This document shows, in pieces, positions 45,982-54,472 of a stretch of DNA of 64,000 nucleotides (position 1 is its first letter; every line of letters starts with the position of its first letter). Below the pieces are notes generated by a model, which was given only the letters and a program-made list of their open reading frames with translations, searched no databases and was not told where the DNA came from. The DNA lies in assembly GCA_023230925.1 (NCBI GenBank), contig JALNWK010000011.1:4661-68660 (forward strand). The letters run 5' to 3'. The position numbers and the translations under genes are program-made. Origin of the DNA: Limnochordia bacterium. Lineage in GTDB: Bacteria > Bacillota > Limnochordia > DUMW01.

Positions 45982-46722
45982 TTACAGTAGTGCCTTAATA
46001 CTGTCAAGGCCTACCTTAACACTGTCCACGGGGGCCATGTTATACTCCTCAGTCTCGACAATCAGCCACTTTACCCCAGCTTGACGGGCTCCCTCAATTA
46101 CCCCAGATAGATCCAAATCCCCATGCCCTACTTCCACTTGTCGATCACCCTTAAAGTCCTTCACATGCACAGTAGGACACCGGCCCTTGTATCCGAGCAA
46201 GTACTTCACTGGATCAACCCCGGCATGGAAGACCCATCCTAGATCCAACTGCGTTTGCACCTTGGGGGAGGCAGACTCGAAGATAATATCTAGAATATGC
46301 TTGCCTTCAACTTTATCGAACTCCCAAGCATGATTATGATACCCAACAATTAGGCCGTGTTTGCTACACTCATCGGCAACACTACTCATAAACTGACCGA
46401 AACCGCGCCAATCTTCCAAGGTTCTTAGCGCCTCCCGAGGGGCACCAGGACAGACCACGTATTCTAATCCTAGTTCCACAGCATATTCGATGGTCTCAGG
46501 TAGATGGTCCTTGAGTTGTCCATAGCCTACGTGACTTGAGACCGGTTTTAGTCCCAAGTCGGTTACCACTTTCTTTAACTCGGTGGCACCTAGACCACCA
46601 TAGCCAGCAAACTCCACACCCGCATAGCCCATGTTAGCCACCTGCTTCAGTGTACCGACAAAATCCTGCTTCGCATCATCACGCAAAGACCATAACTGAA
46701 GTCCTACAGATAGTTGATTCAC
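45982..46722 (-). CDS. Sugar phosphate isomerase/epimerase-like TIM barrel
   Basis: PF01261 TIM-barrel protein of 246 residues. The start VGLQLWSLRDD and the metal-site segments GYHNHAWEFDK, TQLDLGWVFHAGVD, VHVKDFKG and WLIVETEEY resemble IolE/inosose dehydratase-like and hydroxypyruvate isomerase-like proteins. The GTG at 46722 has AGGGGG 10 bases upstream. It is downstream of a uronate isomerase-like gene (15-base gap) and probably acts with it. The substrate is unknown. Confidence 0.88.
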   Translation of the reverse strand: MNQLSVGLQLWSLRDDAKQDFVGTLKQVANMGYAGVEFAGYGGLGATELKKVVTDLGLKPVSSHVGYGQLKDHLPETIEYAVELGLEYVVCPGAPREALRTLEDWRGFGQFMSSVADECSKHGLIVGYHNHAWEFDKVEGKHILDIIFESASPKVQTQLDLGWVFHAGVDPVKYLLGYKGRCPTVHVKDFKGDRQVEVGHGDLDLSGVIEGARQAGVKWLIVETEEYNMAPVDSVKVGLDSIKALL

Positions 46723-46737
46723 CTGAAAGCAACCCCC

Positions 46738-47964
46738 TTATGATAGAAAATCCCAAAAGTTTTCGGAGAAGAGTTTGTCAACATCACGCTGGATTTCATC
46801 GGGCGTCACAATCCATCCTGTATCCATTAAGTCACTGTACTTGTCGATGAGGACCTTGCCAATCACTTCCTTGGAATGGGTCCATTTGTAGATTAGTTGG
46901 TCCAACACCCTTGCATCGGAATGCTGAGGGATAAAGCTAGTTCCCAGAAGCTCCATTCTCATCCGGGTAATCTCCTCGATAAGGCTTGGATTATTCAAGA
47001 ACCACCAACAACCAAAAACCTGCAGGTTTCGAAACTTCCGTGCAAACACTGCCAGCTCATGTTGGTTCTCCCGAGATAATAGGGTAACCAAAAACTTATT
47101 CTCCGGGTAATGAGCACACAGATAACCCACGGTACCAATGTCCACTTTACCCACCGCATCCCCCGCGTCTCCCAGGGCCTGATTAATCCTTCTTACCACG
47201 CCAATCATGGCCGCAAAGGGCAAGCCGTACTCACGACACACAGGAAGCACACACTGATCTAGCATCACTGCCCCTGGATTGTCATTGGGTAGAGTAAAAT
47301 CATAGGGCAGGGAGGCGGCTATGTACAAGGGGGACATCCGCCCAATCCAATCAGTTAGAAAACGGCGCACCTGTTCACAGGTTTTGGAGTCAATGGTCTG
47401 ACTTACTTCGTAACCCAAACCTTTAAGTTTTGGCACCGCACCTGGCCAGTCCACAAGCAGGGTATCAATTCTCAATACCGCCTTAAAGCGCTCATCGTGG
47501 ATGCCTTTTTCTTGCCAATACTCCTGTTCGCTAAAGGGGTCATTGGTCATCACTACCGTATCAACACCGCTGAGTTCAAAGACTCGATCTATATAAGCGG
47601 CAGGATCCTGGGCGTTGAAATATTCCCGGTACTCCTTCAGATCCCTTTTGGTGGTATCCAATCCTAAGGCCTTAAGTACAGTCAGTACACCCCGACATGC
47701 TTCACTATATGGAGTATTCTCCACAAATAACGTCTGCCATACCAAATCCGCTTGGGCGCTTTTCTCCAGTGCCCAAAACTGCTCATAGGGAAGATCGATC
47801 CAGCGCATGGTCTCTGCGATCAAGTAATGGTACGTAAGTAACTCATCAATCCCCCACAGGAAGAAATCACCAAAACTCCCTGGATAGATGTGGGTATGAA
47901 TGTCGGTAATCCTGGTCTTAGCTAAGGCCTCCTTTACAGTAGACACTAATTGTAACTGATCCAT
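46738..47964 (-). CDS. Glucuronate isomerase (UxaC)-like amidohydrolase-fold protein
   Basis: A 408-residue protein with the N-terminal metal motif DIHTHIYPG and the typical flow of UxaC-like proteins: ELLTYHYLIAETMRW, TNDPFSEQEYW, VLRIDTLL, then FGCWWFLNNPSLI and FIPQHSDARVLDQLIYKW. It is shorter than E. coli UxaC (about 470), so a related sugar-acid isomerase or hydrolase role is possible. The ATG at 47964 follows GAGGTGA. A GTG at 47973 lies within that site. It is the start of a small unit with the TIM-barrel gene. Confidence 0.85.
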   Translation of the reverse strand: MDQLQLVSTVKEALAKTRITDIHTHIYPGSFGDFFLWGIDELLTYHYLIAETMRWIDLPYEQFWALEKSAQADLVWQTLFVENTPYSEACRGVLTVLKALGLDTTKRDLKEYREYFNAQDPAAYIDRVFELSGVDTVVMTNDPFSEQEYWQEKGIHDERFKAVLRIDTLLVDWPGAVPKLKGLGYEVSQTIDSKTCEQVRRFLTDWIGRMSPLYIAASLPYDFTLPNDNPGAVMLDQCVLPVCREYGLPFAAMIGVVRRINQALGDAGDAVGKVDIGTVGYLCAHYPENKFLVTLLSRENQHELAVFARKFRNLQVFGCWWFLNNPSLIEEITRMRMELLGTSFIPQHSDARVLDQLIYKWTHSKEVIGKVLIDKYSDLMDTGWIVTPDEIQRDVDKLFSENFWDFLS

Positions 47965-47977
47965 AGGACTCACCTCT

Positions 47978-50900
47978 TCAGATTGTGTATTCTAAGTCAT
48001 AGCCCGTCTTGGCTTTAAATCGTGATACCGCTTCCAACCAACGCTTTTCATCGGGGCGCTGGGATAACTTCACCTCAACCCGCTGTTCCCCTTTAAAGAA
48101 ACTTGGCTCCTTGAGCAGGCCCCAATCACGCTGCATTAATACTATTGCAGCCATCTTAATGGCATGCTGGTTTGGCTCCTCGGCGATCACGATAGGCCAG
48201 CCGCTTTCCCGTGATAGATCATCTAAATCCTCCGCATACTGTCTTCCGATCTCAGGGGAAATAAAGGCCAGTTGGATATATCCTGTACCATCGGGGCTTG
48301 TCTTTTTACTATGCTTGTAGATCTCTACTCCCAGCCATTTGAAGTGCTCTTTAATTAAGCGAAAGGCTTGGTTAATCTCCCACTGTTTATCGCCAGCAGC
48401 ATTGACAGGTTCCACTACGACCGAAGGGGTTTCCTCGGCTAGAACCAGCTCAAAACCCGTTTCTTCTTTGAACTTGCGTACCAATTTAGCGACGGGTACA
48501 TCCTTTGGTAGTGTACACTGGAGCAGGACTTTCTTCTTATCAGCGTAAATCGACGGTCCCTTTTTCGGCAGACAGTCCCCTGGCAACAAGGTCAAGAGCA
48601 CTTGGTTCAATGCTCCATGGTGGGCATTAGTGTTCACCTCAACCTGCCAACCAGAAAGCTCCTCTAGTTCTCGCAATCTGCCCGCATAACGCACCTGGGC
48701 AACATCAGGGAAGTGGAAGTATAGACTTAAGGTACCCGAATCTACATGGGCACCCCGCTTATACAAACCAGTCTCCGCTGGAAACAATTCATCAACGAGG
48801 GACATAGCCGCATTGGACTCAAGACGCGTCAGGTCCTCTTGGCACTCCTGTGGAACCACCGTCTCAGGTAAGGCACCATATCGGTTTTCCCCTGGTACCA
48901 CCTGTCTATAATATACGAAATCTGCACTGGTGACCAGTCTTTTCGCGATAGCCAACCGATGGGCTAGGTCCATAGATAATCCACAGGCATCCATGGCTGC
49001 ATCAAGGGTAAATTCTTGATTCTTGTATGCTTGGAACACCGCTTCCCAAAGCCTTCTTCCGGTAAATCTGCGGTAGGTCACCGTGCCTTTTTGGATGACA
49101 TCGGCCAATCTACTTTTCTCCTCACTACCAGTTCCATCGGCAATATCCCATGGCCCCACAATAGTAATGAGGGCTTCTGCAGGGAACTCTGTAGAGTTCT
49201 TTCCCACCTGCCAAGCAGAAAAGCCAGTGGATGACTTCCCGTAACAAATGCCAAAGTCCAGACTGCCATCCTCTGCCCGTAAAAGCAGCAGCTTACCAAT
49301 CAACTCCGGCGCCTGGTTCATCAATTGTCGCCTTCGAGCCTGATTAGCCACCGCTGCTTTAGTCCGGGCATAGTACAAAAAGGGCCGCTGCCAGTCTTGG
49401 GCAAAGTACGCTTGCTCATTCTGAAGCTGTTCTGTTAAAGCTTCAACCTGTGCCGGTTCTAACCGGTGACCGTACCAAAGATCCGCAAGTTCAGTGGCTG
49501 AAAACAACCGTTTTGCCAACGCTGTCTCCGAAACGATATACAGCCAAAGTGCTTCAATGTTCAAAGGCAGACCTTTACCAATTCCCTGGCGTTGCTTTAG
49601 TTCGGGGGACGAAGCTCGACGGGGAAAGCTAAACTGCAATTCGTCTCCGTTTTCGACCAGATATACAGCGGTGCTGGTAAGTCTCTCGGCTAAATGGGCC
49701 CTTGCATCATCATCGCCGTGTACTAAAATCGTATGGTCCGGCTTTAGTTGGTGCGTAAGGCTGACCAACTCGCCCCCATCAGCATGGGCAGATAGACCGA
49801 ATTGCTGCACCATACACACAACTTCAATCTGCTTATCCCCTAGAACTAATCTATTAGAACGGCCCGCAGCCAAATCTAGTAAGCGCCGACCTGGACTCTC
49901 CTCATCCTGGTAACCCGTTAGGAAAATGGCATTGTGCATCCCACTAGCCAGTTTCTCGGCATAATACTGGCTTGGGCCTCCACTGAGCATGCCTGAACTA
50001 GCCACAATACAGCAAGGTGGACCCTGCACAATGCGTTCCCGCTGCTTGGCATTCCTAACCGGTTGTACCCGGGAACCCTTTTGAAAAAACGGATTGCCTC
50101 CGGCTTCAATCTTGCGTCTTAGATTAGGGCAGAGGTACTCCGCAAAGTTGCTGTAAATATCGCAGATGCTACGCACCATGCCATCGACCCAGATCGGGCA
50201 ATCGGGAATCTCGCCAGCTTGCTGCATCGCCCACAGGATCAGGATCACTTCTTGGGCCCGTCCCAAGGCAAAGGCGGGAATAAGTACACGTCCTCCATGT
50301 TGAATGATTTCAGCAACTGCCCGGGCCAGTCTTTTCTCTTCGGTCAACCGATTAGCATGCATGCGGTTACCATAGGTAGATTCCAAGATCAATACATTAG
50401 GGTCAAACCTAGGAAAGCTCATCCCCAGAATGGTCCTTTGATCTAAAACTGATACGTCCCCACTAACCAACACATTCCCAACCTTAGATTCTATGCCGAT
50501 GAGACTAGCACCGAGAATGTGCCCCGCGGGAAAAAAGTGAACAATCCCAAGGTCCTGCGGTAAAGGAGCAGCTCGGGTTACCTCCACAGGAACTACCCTA
50601 GCAAACATACTGTTTACTAGGCCCACATCATATAGAGGGACCTCCATCTCCCGCTCTGCCTTTTGCTCCATGATCTTTAAGGCATCGGCTAGTAACACAC
50701 CAATCAGCTGATGGGTCGGACGAGTACAGTAGATAGGTGCCTTGGGATAGGCTTGGTGTACTAACGGTAGAGCACCGCTGTGATCCAAATGGGCATGGGT
50801 CAGGTAAATAGCATCAACACCGCCAAGCTCATCTATCCGGGCCAGATCCGGTAGACTGTCCTGGGGAGCACCATATTCCACACCCCCACCCATGCGGATT

Positions 50901-50992
50901 CCCGCATCTATAAGCAGCTTGCAGTCTCCAAGATCAATATGTATACAGCTTGCACCGACCTCATTGCCTCCACCAAGTATCGCAATTCGCAT
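47978..50992 (-). CDS. Beta-CASP metallo-beta-lactamase RNase-like protein with long duplicated C-terminal region
   Basis: A 1,004-residue protein. Residues 1 to about 460 are a metallo-beta-lactamase/beta-CASP unit like archaeal CPSF and bacterial exonuclease YSH1-type proteins: GGGNEVGAS, YLTHAHLDHSGALP, PAGHILGAS, SGDVSVLDQRT, LESTYGNR, PAFALGRAQEV and FGLSAHADGGEL. These support RNA cleavage or trimming. The further 540 residues are unusual. A helical region (about 490-740) is followed by two copies of an approximately 95-residue module (about 757-851 and 905-1004), each with a SGW strand, a K-(G/E)-PS segment and an FK-x-x-TG(F/Y)-(E/D)-L ending. The ATG at 50992 has GGAGG 7 bases upstream. 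Confidence 0.88.
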   Translation of the reverse strand: MRIAILGGGNEVGASCIHIDLGDCKLLIDAGIRMGGGVEYGAPQDSLPDLARIDELGGVDAIYLTHAHLDHSGALPLVHQAYPKAPIYCTRPTHQLIGVLLADALKIMEQKAEREMEVPLYDVGLVNSMFARVVPVEVTRAAPLPQDLGIVHFFPAGHILGASLIGIESKVGNVLVSGDVSVLDQRTILGMSFPRFDPNVLILESTYGNRMHANRLTEEKRLARAVAEIIQHGGRVLIPAFALGRAQEVILILWAMQQAGEIPDCPIWVDGMVRSICDIYSNFAEYLCPNLRRKIEAGGNPFFQKGSRVQPVRNAKQRERIVQGPPCCIVASSGMLSGGPSQYYAEKLASGMHNAIFLTGYQDEESPGRRLLDLAAGRSNRLVLGDKQIEVVCMVQQFGLSAHADGGELVSLTHQLKPDHTILVHGDDDARAHLAERLTSTAVYLVENGDELQFSFPRRASSPELKQRQGIGKGLPLNIEALWLYIVSETALAKRLFSATELADLWYGHRLEPAQVEALTEQLQNEQAYFAQDWQRPFLYYARTKAAVANQARRRQLMNQAPELIGKLLLLRAEDGSLDFGICYGKSSTGFSAWQVGKNSTEFPAEALITIVGPWDIADGTGSEEKSRLADVIQKGTVTYRRFTGRRLWEAVFQAYKNQEFTLDAAMDACGLSMDLAHRLAIAKRLVTSADFVYYRQVVPGENRYGALPETVVPQECQEDLTRLESNAAMSLVDELFPAETGLYKRGAHVDSGTLSLYFHFPDVAQVRYAGRLRELEELSGWQVEVNTNAHHGALNQVLLTLLPGDCLPKKGPSIYADKKKVLLQCTLPKDVPVAKLVRKFKEETGFELVLAEETPSVVVEPVNAAGDKQWEINQAFRLIKEHFKWLGVEIYKHSKKTSPDGTGYIQLAFISPEIGRQYAEDLDDLSRESGWPIVIAEEPNQHAIKMAAIVLMQRDWGLLKEPSFFKGEQRVEVKLSQRPDEKRWLEAVSRFKAKTGYDLEYTI

Positions 50993-51008
50993 CAAATTGC
51001 CTCCACTT

Positions 51009-52019
51009 CTATCCTACATTGCTATGCTCATATATTTCCTTCGAAACATAAGTAGACGATGTGGCTCTGGCGATCGCCTGGTAGTTTAACGAAAAGGGAA
51101 CATAATCCCCTACTTTAATCGGAGTATCACTAGCTGCGCTTAGCACAAGGTGGTCACTAGAAGCACCCACAATCTGCAAGTTTTCATGCCGTGGGACCAA
51201 GCCTGCAACGTCCACATCTAACCATCCACAGGAAATAACCGCTCGGATCCCCCTTTGACTGATCCTGACTTCAATAACCTCGCCTAGTAAGGTAAAGACA
51301 TCCTGGTATAGACGATTAATCGGTGTATTGCTTGGCACATGCCAACCACAAAGAATGGCCTCGCCAATCCGGAGGTCCGTAATCCCTTGGGGAATCTCAC
51401 CGGCTTCCACAAGGGGTAGGGAACTGGAATTCCCGCCGGAGATGACCTTAGGATAAACACCGGTCCGAGCGTAAATAGCTTCAGCTAGATCCACTAAGGT
51501 TTGCAGCTGTCTTACCGTGGGGGCCACCCCAGATAAACAGGTGAAGTTGGCACCAATACCCCGTAGGGTAAGGCCCGGCATCCCTAAGACCATTTCGGCA
51601 ACGGAATATGCATCTTGGGGCAGGATCCCTTCTCTTCCTTCGCCAAGATCGATCATCAACATCACCTGGTGCTTCTTGCCTAACCTACAGGCCACATTGG
51701 CCAGAGCTTTCAATACTACTACTTCTGTGTTAAAGCTAATATCCGCAAATCGAACAACATCCTCAACCTCACTTAGGGCTGGAATCCTCAGCAGGGCAAG
51801 GTCAACACCGCAACCAACCAACCTTTCGAGATTGCTTAACCGCGAGTCTGCTAGAACCTTGGCGCCGCCTTCAATGAACCCCCGGGCCAAAAGAGGGTCT
51901 GCACAGATCCCTTTAGTTACCCCGGTAAGGTCAATGCCTCTTCTGGAACACAGGGAGGCTACACGGAATACATTTGCCCTTAGTTTCACCGGGTCCACAA
52001 CTAGACGTACGTTCACCAT
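51009..52019 (-). CDS. PLP-dependent amino acid racemase (ornithine/alanine racemase-like)
   Basis: Alanine racemase-fold type III PLP protein of 336 residues, close to the ornithine/YhfX-type group. The PLP lysine lies in GVTKGICADPLLA, and later MIDLGEGREGI, GIGANFTCLSG, VISGGNSSSLP and GITDLRIGEAIL are typical. The racemised amino acid is not certain. The gene starts at ATG 52019 with AGGTGG very close, so a GTG at 52016 is also possible. It stands 13 bases upstream of the beta-CASP gene in the same direction. Confidence 0.88.
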   Translation of the reverse strand: MVNVRLVVDPVKLRANVFRVASLCSRRGIDLTGVTKGICADPLLARGFIEGGAKVLADSRLSNLERLVGCGVDLALLRIPALSEVEDVVRFADISFNTEVVVLKALANVACRLGKKHQVMLMIDLGEGREGILPQDAYSVAEMVLGMPGLTLRGIGANFTCLSGVAPTVRQLQTLVDLAEAIYARTGVYPKVISGGNSSSLPLVEAGEIPQGITDLRIGEAILCGWHVPSNTPINRLYQDVFTLLGEVIEVRISQRGIRAVISCGWLDVDVAGLVPRHENLQIVGASSDHLVLSAASDTPIKVGDYVPFSLNYQAIARATSSTYVSKEIYEHSNVG

Positions 52020-52267
52020 ACCACCTACGTAGCATACTGAATTCTTAACACTTTAGTATCTATTGTCCGACAACAAATACTCTGTGTCAAGGAATGACCG
52101 TCACCATACATCCAGCAGGAAACGATTATCCCCGCCTGAGTCAATGGCATCCCTGAACCTAATTCGTAGGGTTTCTCCTCTGCGCGCTTTACCCTCCATG
52201 GTCATCCAGTATTCATTACCTCTTCAACGCCTGGCACTAGCACGTTGTCACCATAGGCGCTTACCTC

Positions 52268-53230
52268 TTAGAGAAATCCTAAGGCCATCCGTAGGGTAAG
52301 GAGGTTATCCCGGCCACTGGACCAAGGTTCCTGACCTGTATTAATGCAGGATACAAAATGCTCAAAGGATATAGGGAGGGACTCAAGAATATCCAGTTCC
52401 ACCAAGGACAGAAGTTCATAATCACTAGGGACTCCTCGATAGATACCATAGACGCCATCGACCTTGTCAATAATCACCGTTGTTTGATCGAATTCCAATT
52501 GCCACAGACCTACCCAGGGTGCCGGGGGCAGTGTACTGATGAGACTTCCCGTATACAAGAAGGGAAAGGATAAACCACCACCCTCCATTTGGTAAGAGGC
52601 CGCGATCCCACCACCTTGTTGGTAGGGGCTACGGGCGGAATTCCATTCCATCACATGGCCAAAGACCGCTTCTGCCCCGGAAAGGGCCCGGATTAGATCG
52701 AAATGGTGAATGGCCATCTCCAGGGCCATGGGGTGTAACATTTCCCGTTGATAGGTCCTTCCCACATGATCACACCAAAAGCGACAACTAACAGCACGTA
52801 AATGTCCGAAGCTCCCCTCGGTAATGACCTTACGCAGCAACTGCATCGACTTTAGAAACCGGTAATTTTGGCTCACCATCAAGATACAGTTATTTCGGCA
52901 AGCTAGCTCTACCAGTTCTTGGGCTCCCGCCAAGGAAGTGGTAAAGGGTTTTTCCACCAACACGTGGAGCCTTTTTCCGAGGGCTTGCAGAATCACTTCC
53001 TGATGGGCCGGTGTCGCCGCTGTAACTACCACTGCTTCAACCATACCACTATCTAGTTCTGCCAATGACGAGACTACCTTAGTATCTGGAAAGTCTTTGA
53101 GCCACGTTGGCTCGTACATTGAACCAATCAACGGATCCACAAAGGCAGCCACCCGAGCAGCGTCTATCAGATCAATCCGCTCTGCCCAGGCCCGACCCAT
53201 TCCCCCAGCCCCGACAATTGCTATTCTCAT
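52268..53230 (-). CDS. Gfo/Idh/MocA family oxidoreductase
   Basis: NAD(P)-dependent sugar oxidoreductase, 320 residues. The Rossmann motif IVGAGGMGRAWAERI, the PAHQEVILQAL region and the catalytic-loop motif VLVEKPFTTS are diagnostic. The C-terminal half begins after SQNYRFLKSMQ. It ends at ALGFL, about 15 residues short of the usual tail. No clear extension exists downstream in frame, so it is either a natural short form or slightly truncated. The ATG at 53230 has AAGGACGG upstream. The 248-base gap to the racemase gene shows no recognised signal. Confidence 0.92.
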   Translation of the reverse strand: MRIAIVGAGGMGRAWAERIDLIDAARVAAFVDPLIGSMYEPTWLKDFPDTKVVSSLAELDSGMVEAVVVTAATPAHQEVILQALGKRLHVLVEKPFTTSLAGAQELVELACRNNCILMVSQNYRFLKSMQLLRKVITEGSFGHLRAVSCRFWCDHVGRTYQREMLHPMALEMAIHHFDLIRALSGAEAVFGHVMEWNSARSPYQQGGGIAASYQMEGGGLSFPFLYTGSLISTLPPAPWVGLWQLEFDQTTVIIDKVDGVYGIYRGVPSDYELLSLVELDILESLPISFEHFVSCINTGQEPWSSGRDNLLTLRMALGFL

Positions 53231-53305
53231 TCATGATCCGTCCTTTCCTCCAAGACCATGTATTCGCATCCTTTGTTTTTCAATAGGGACCCACTACTGA
53301 CTCTG

Positions 53306-54454
53306 CTAGGTATCAAGCATCATCCGTACCTTCTTGGCAATGGCTAGTAAGTGGTGTCGGACATAGTCACACCGTATACCTAAGGCTCTACCCACATCCG
53401 CCTGAGACATGCCCTCACAATACTTTAGAGCTACCTGCCGCTCCGGGGGTGTCCACGGGAAATCAAGCTGCGCTAGGGCAAATTGTAGCATCTGGGTAAA
53501 CTCATCCCGGTTGGCAGTTATATTCGTGATGCGCGCTGCTTGGGCAATGAATTCTAGGTCCCATTGGGGATCTGATTCATTGGTATCCAAAACATCTGTA
53601 GCGGCTGACTCACCGTCGGGCCAAGCATCGTCCCCAGCTAGTATTTGCAGAGCCATTTCCTTAGCACACATATATACCGGCTGCAAAAGCAAACCCAGGG
53701 GAGTATCACCACGCCAGAGGGGAAATGGACCCAGTCGTTCAAGTGATGACTCGAGCTGCTCCCCAGCATTCAATTGGCCAAGATCGCCTGGAAGAGCCCC
53801 CCCGGACCAGAAGGCATCCGGAGCAACCGGTAATGGTTCACCCTCATTGTTCTGGGATGATGCCTGCCCGGGCTGTAAGTACTCTAGAAGCTCATCCCGG
53901 GTGGCACCTCGAAACATCAAGTATTGCCAAGGATCACGATCAAACTCCTCCCCGAGTAGAAAGCACACCGCCGCAAGATGTTTACAGGGATTCTCCCAAT
54001 CGGGACAGGAGCAATCTGTCTGTAGTTCCGCGCGACTAGTAGGAAACAACCAAGTTCCAGCCTCGACAAAAACCTGCTCTATTACCTCGGGTAAAGTCCC
54101 GGCCAAAAGCTGGGCCACCAGTGCAGGACTTTGGATAATCCTGTTGGCTACAGCCTGCCATTTCTTCGCGGGTAACTCGGGAACTTGCACCACACAGGTA
54201 TACGGTTTCTTCCGAGAGCCCTGCACCTGGGCGGTGATGAGGCCCTTGTCAATATCGATGGAGAGCACCTGGCCACTGCGAGCATAGCGCTTACCCCGAT
54301 TGAGGCGAGAGCTAGCCCCAATGGCCTTTAGCGCTGCCAGCCAACGTTTTGCCCACCAGTTACTCGCAAAGGAGCCACTTTTTGATTGGGCCTTGATTCC
54401 ATCCTCGGTTGAAATAGGAGTCGATGGTGTGTAATACCAATCACTGCGCCTCAC
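53306..54454 (-). CDS. SWIM zinc-finger protein with C-terminal HTH-like segment
   Basis: A 382-residue protein encoded next to a SNF2-family ATPase, a pairing seen in many bacteria. The SWIM finger is CSCPDWENPCKH (CxCx(n)CxH) at about residues 148-159. The N-terminal region (NWWAKRWLAAL, RLNRGKRYARSGQVLSI) is typical of these partners. Unusually, the last 60 residues (PPERQVALKYCEGMSQADVG, then a second helix) resemble a sigma-70 region 4/LuxR-type helix-turn-helix. The GTG start follows GAGGTGG. A role in DNA or chromatin remodelling with the helicase is inferred, not known. Confidence 0.88.
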   Translation of the reverse strand: MRRSDWYYTPSTPISTEDGIKAQSKSGSFASNWWAKRWLAALKAIGASSRLNRGKRYARSGQVLSIDIDKGLITAQVQGSRKKPYTCVVQVPELPAKKWQAVANRIIQSPALVAQLLAGTLPEVIEQVFVEAGTWLFPTSRAELQTDCSCPDWENPCKHLAAVCFLLGEEFDRDPWQYLMFRGATRDELLEYLQPGQASSQNNEGEPLPVAPDAFWSGGALPGDLGQLNAGEQLESSLERLGPFPLWRGDTPLGLLLQPVYMCAKEMALQILAGDDAWPDGESAATDVLDTNESDPQWDLEFIAQAARITNITANRDEFTQMLQFALAQLDFPWTPPERQVALKYCEGMSQADVGRALGIRCDYVRHHLLAIAKKVRMMLDT

Positions 54455-54472
54455 TACTAAACCACCTCACCT

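Noticed and set aside
52268..53230. Pseudogene call for the Gfo/Idh/MocA gene because of its short C-terminus
   Set aside because: The core domains and motifs are intact and the missing tail is only about 15 poorly conserved residues; a natural short form is more likely.
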